From: Actinomycetes bacterium
GTDB lineage: Bacteria; Actinomycetota; Thermoleophilia; RBG-16-64-13
Assembly (NCBI GenBank): GCA_024637035.1
Contig: JAGXFW010000009.1
Span: 27,635-91,634 of the forward strand
Length of the DNA: 64,000 bases
Reading direction: 5' to 3'
Each line of letters starts with the position of its first letter. The stretch's first letter is position 1. A program made the position numbers and the translations under genes. A model generated the notes under the pieces. The model was not told where the DNA came from and made no database searches. It saw nothing but the letters and a program-made list of their open reading frames with translations. This document shows positions 63,876-64,000 of this stretch, piece by piece.

Positions 63876-64000
63876 AAGGCTGCTGAAAAGCGAAGCCTTG
63901 GCCCCCAGAACCCACTGGGCAAGCGCAATACGGCGTCCTCGGTCGCGCCCGTAGCGCTGCTACGAGCGCTTCCTGCCTCCTTGTCTCGCACTCGTCCATC
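63876..64000. other. Hairpin-rich intergenic element after glyS, cut by window end
   Basis: Directly after the glyS stop: AAGGCT(12)AGCCTT at 63876-63899, CCCAG(6)CTGGG at 63904-63919 and CGTAGC(3)GCTACG at 63950-63964. The segment AAGGCTGCTGAAAAG resembles the end of dispersed palindromic intergenic repeats known in several anaerobes, but the other half is outside the window. A terminator or a repeat family member are both possible. I see no supported gene here. Confidence 0.4.

Noticed and set aside
63547..63999. Minus-strand frame from the window end into glyS
   Set aside because: Most of it is antisense to glyS with Arg/Pro/Gly-rich composition; the intergenic part is hairpin sequence.

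Overview
The window is high-GC bacterial DNA with dense, co-directional operons, many ATGA/GTGA stop-start overlaps, frequent GTG starts and no phage or insertion-sequence genes. The best taxonomic clue is the cell-envelope kinase cluster at 47.8-57.1 kb: FHA protein A, FHA protein B, PP2C phosphatase, FtsW/RodA, class B PBP and PASTA kinase, with a divergent tRNA-Leu(CAG) next to it. That order is typical of Actinomycetota. The absence of a PknA-type kinase between the PBP and the PASTA kinase, an alpha/beta glycyl-tRNA synthetase, a multihaem cytochrome and a reductive-dehalogenase-like protein suggest a deep-branching, probably anaerobic or facultative lineage rather than a mycobacterium or streptomycete. 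The class cannot be fixed from the sequence alone.

Layout. 1-15.2 kb is an amino-acid uptake and degradation region. It has a RidA/polar amino acid ABC transporter operon facing an Lrp-type regulator, an NTF2-like protein, a VapBC toxin-antitoxin pair, a five-gene operon (class III aminotransferase, two CoA-transferase subunits, thiolase, M20 peptidase) divergent from a PucR-type regulator, and a second amino acid ABC transporter. 15.6-17.7 kb holds a seven-haem cytochrome c and an EamA-type transporter. 18-25.3 kb is a complete beta-oxidation block (FadD, FadA, FadN-type bifunctional enzyme, FadE), followed by RecQ. 27.3-34.1 kb holds a zinc-ribbon membrane protein, a GMC oxidoreductase with a four-Cys motif, an AIM24-family protein, an NAD-salvage operon (PncA, PncB, small membrane protein) and a VOC protein.

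34.3-41.2 kb is the most unusual part. It contains a reductive dehalogenase-like protein with three N-terminal membrane helices and two 4Fe-4S motifs, a TrpXYZ-like ABC importer preceded by an alpha/beta hydrolase, and an isochorismatase-family hydrolase followed by a solute-binding-like domain that has no signal peptide. 41.2-47.4 kb is housekeeping: SerS, a CDP-alcohol phosphatidyltransferase, a free-standing B3/4 domain, prephenate dehydratase, a DUF4446 protein and membrane proteins. The tRNA and kinase/cell-division cluster follow, then a LapA-like protein, a hybrid histidine kinase, a nitroreductase and glyQS. The window ends in a hairpin-rich intergenic element.

How it fits together. 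The cell seems equipped to import amino acids, transaminate them, and feed oxo acids and fatty acids through CoA-transferase, thiolases and beta-oxidation to acetyl-CoA. The cytochrome and the RdhA-like protein may be electron sinks. Two sequence habits recur: short tandem duplications, several of which copy a gene's stop codon, and Thr-rich linkers just outside the membrane in exported proteins.
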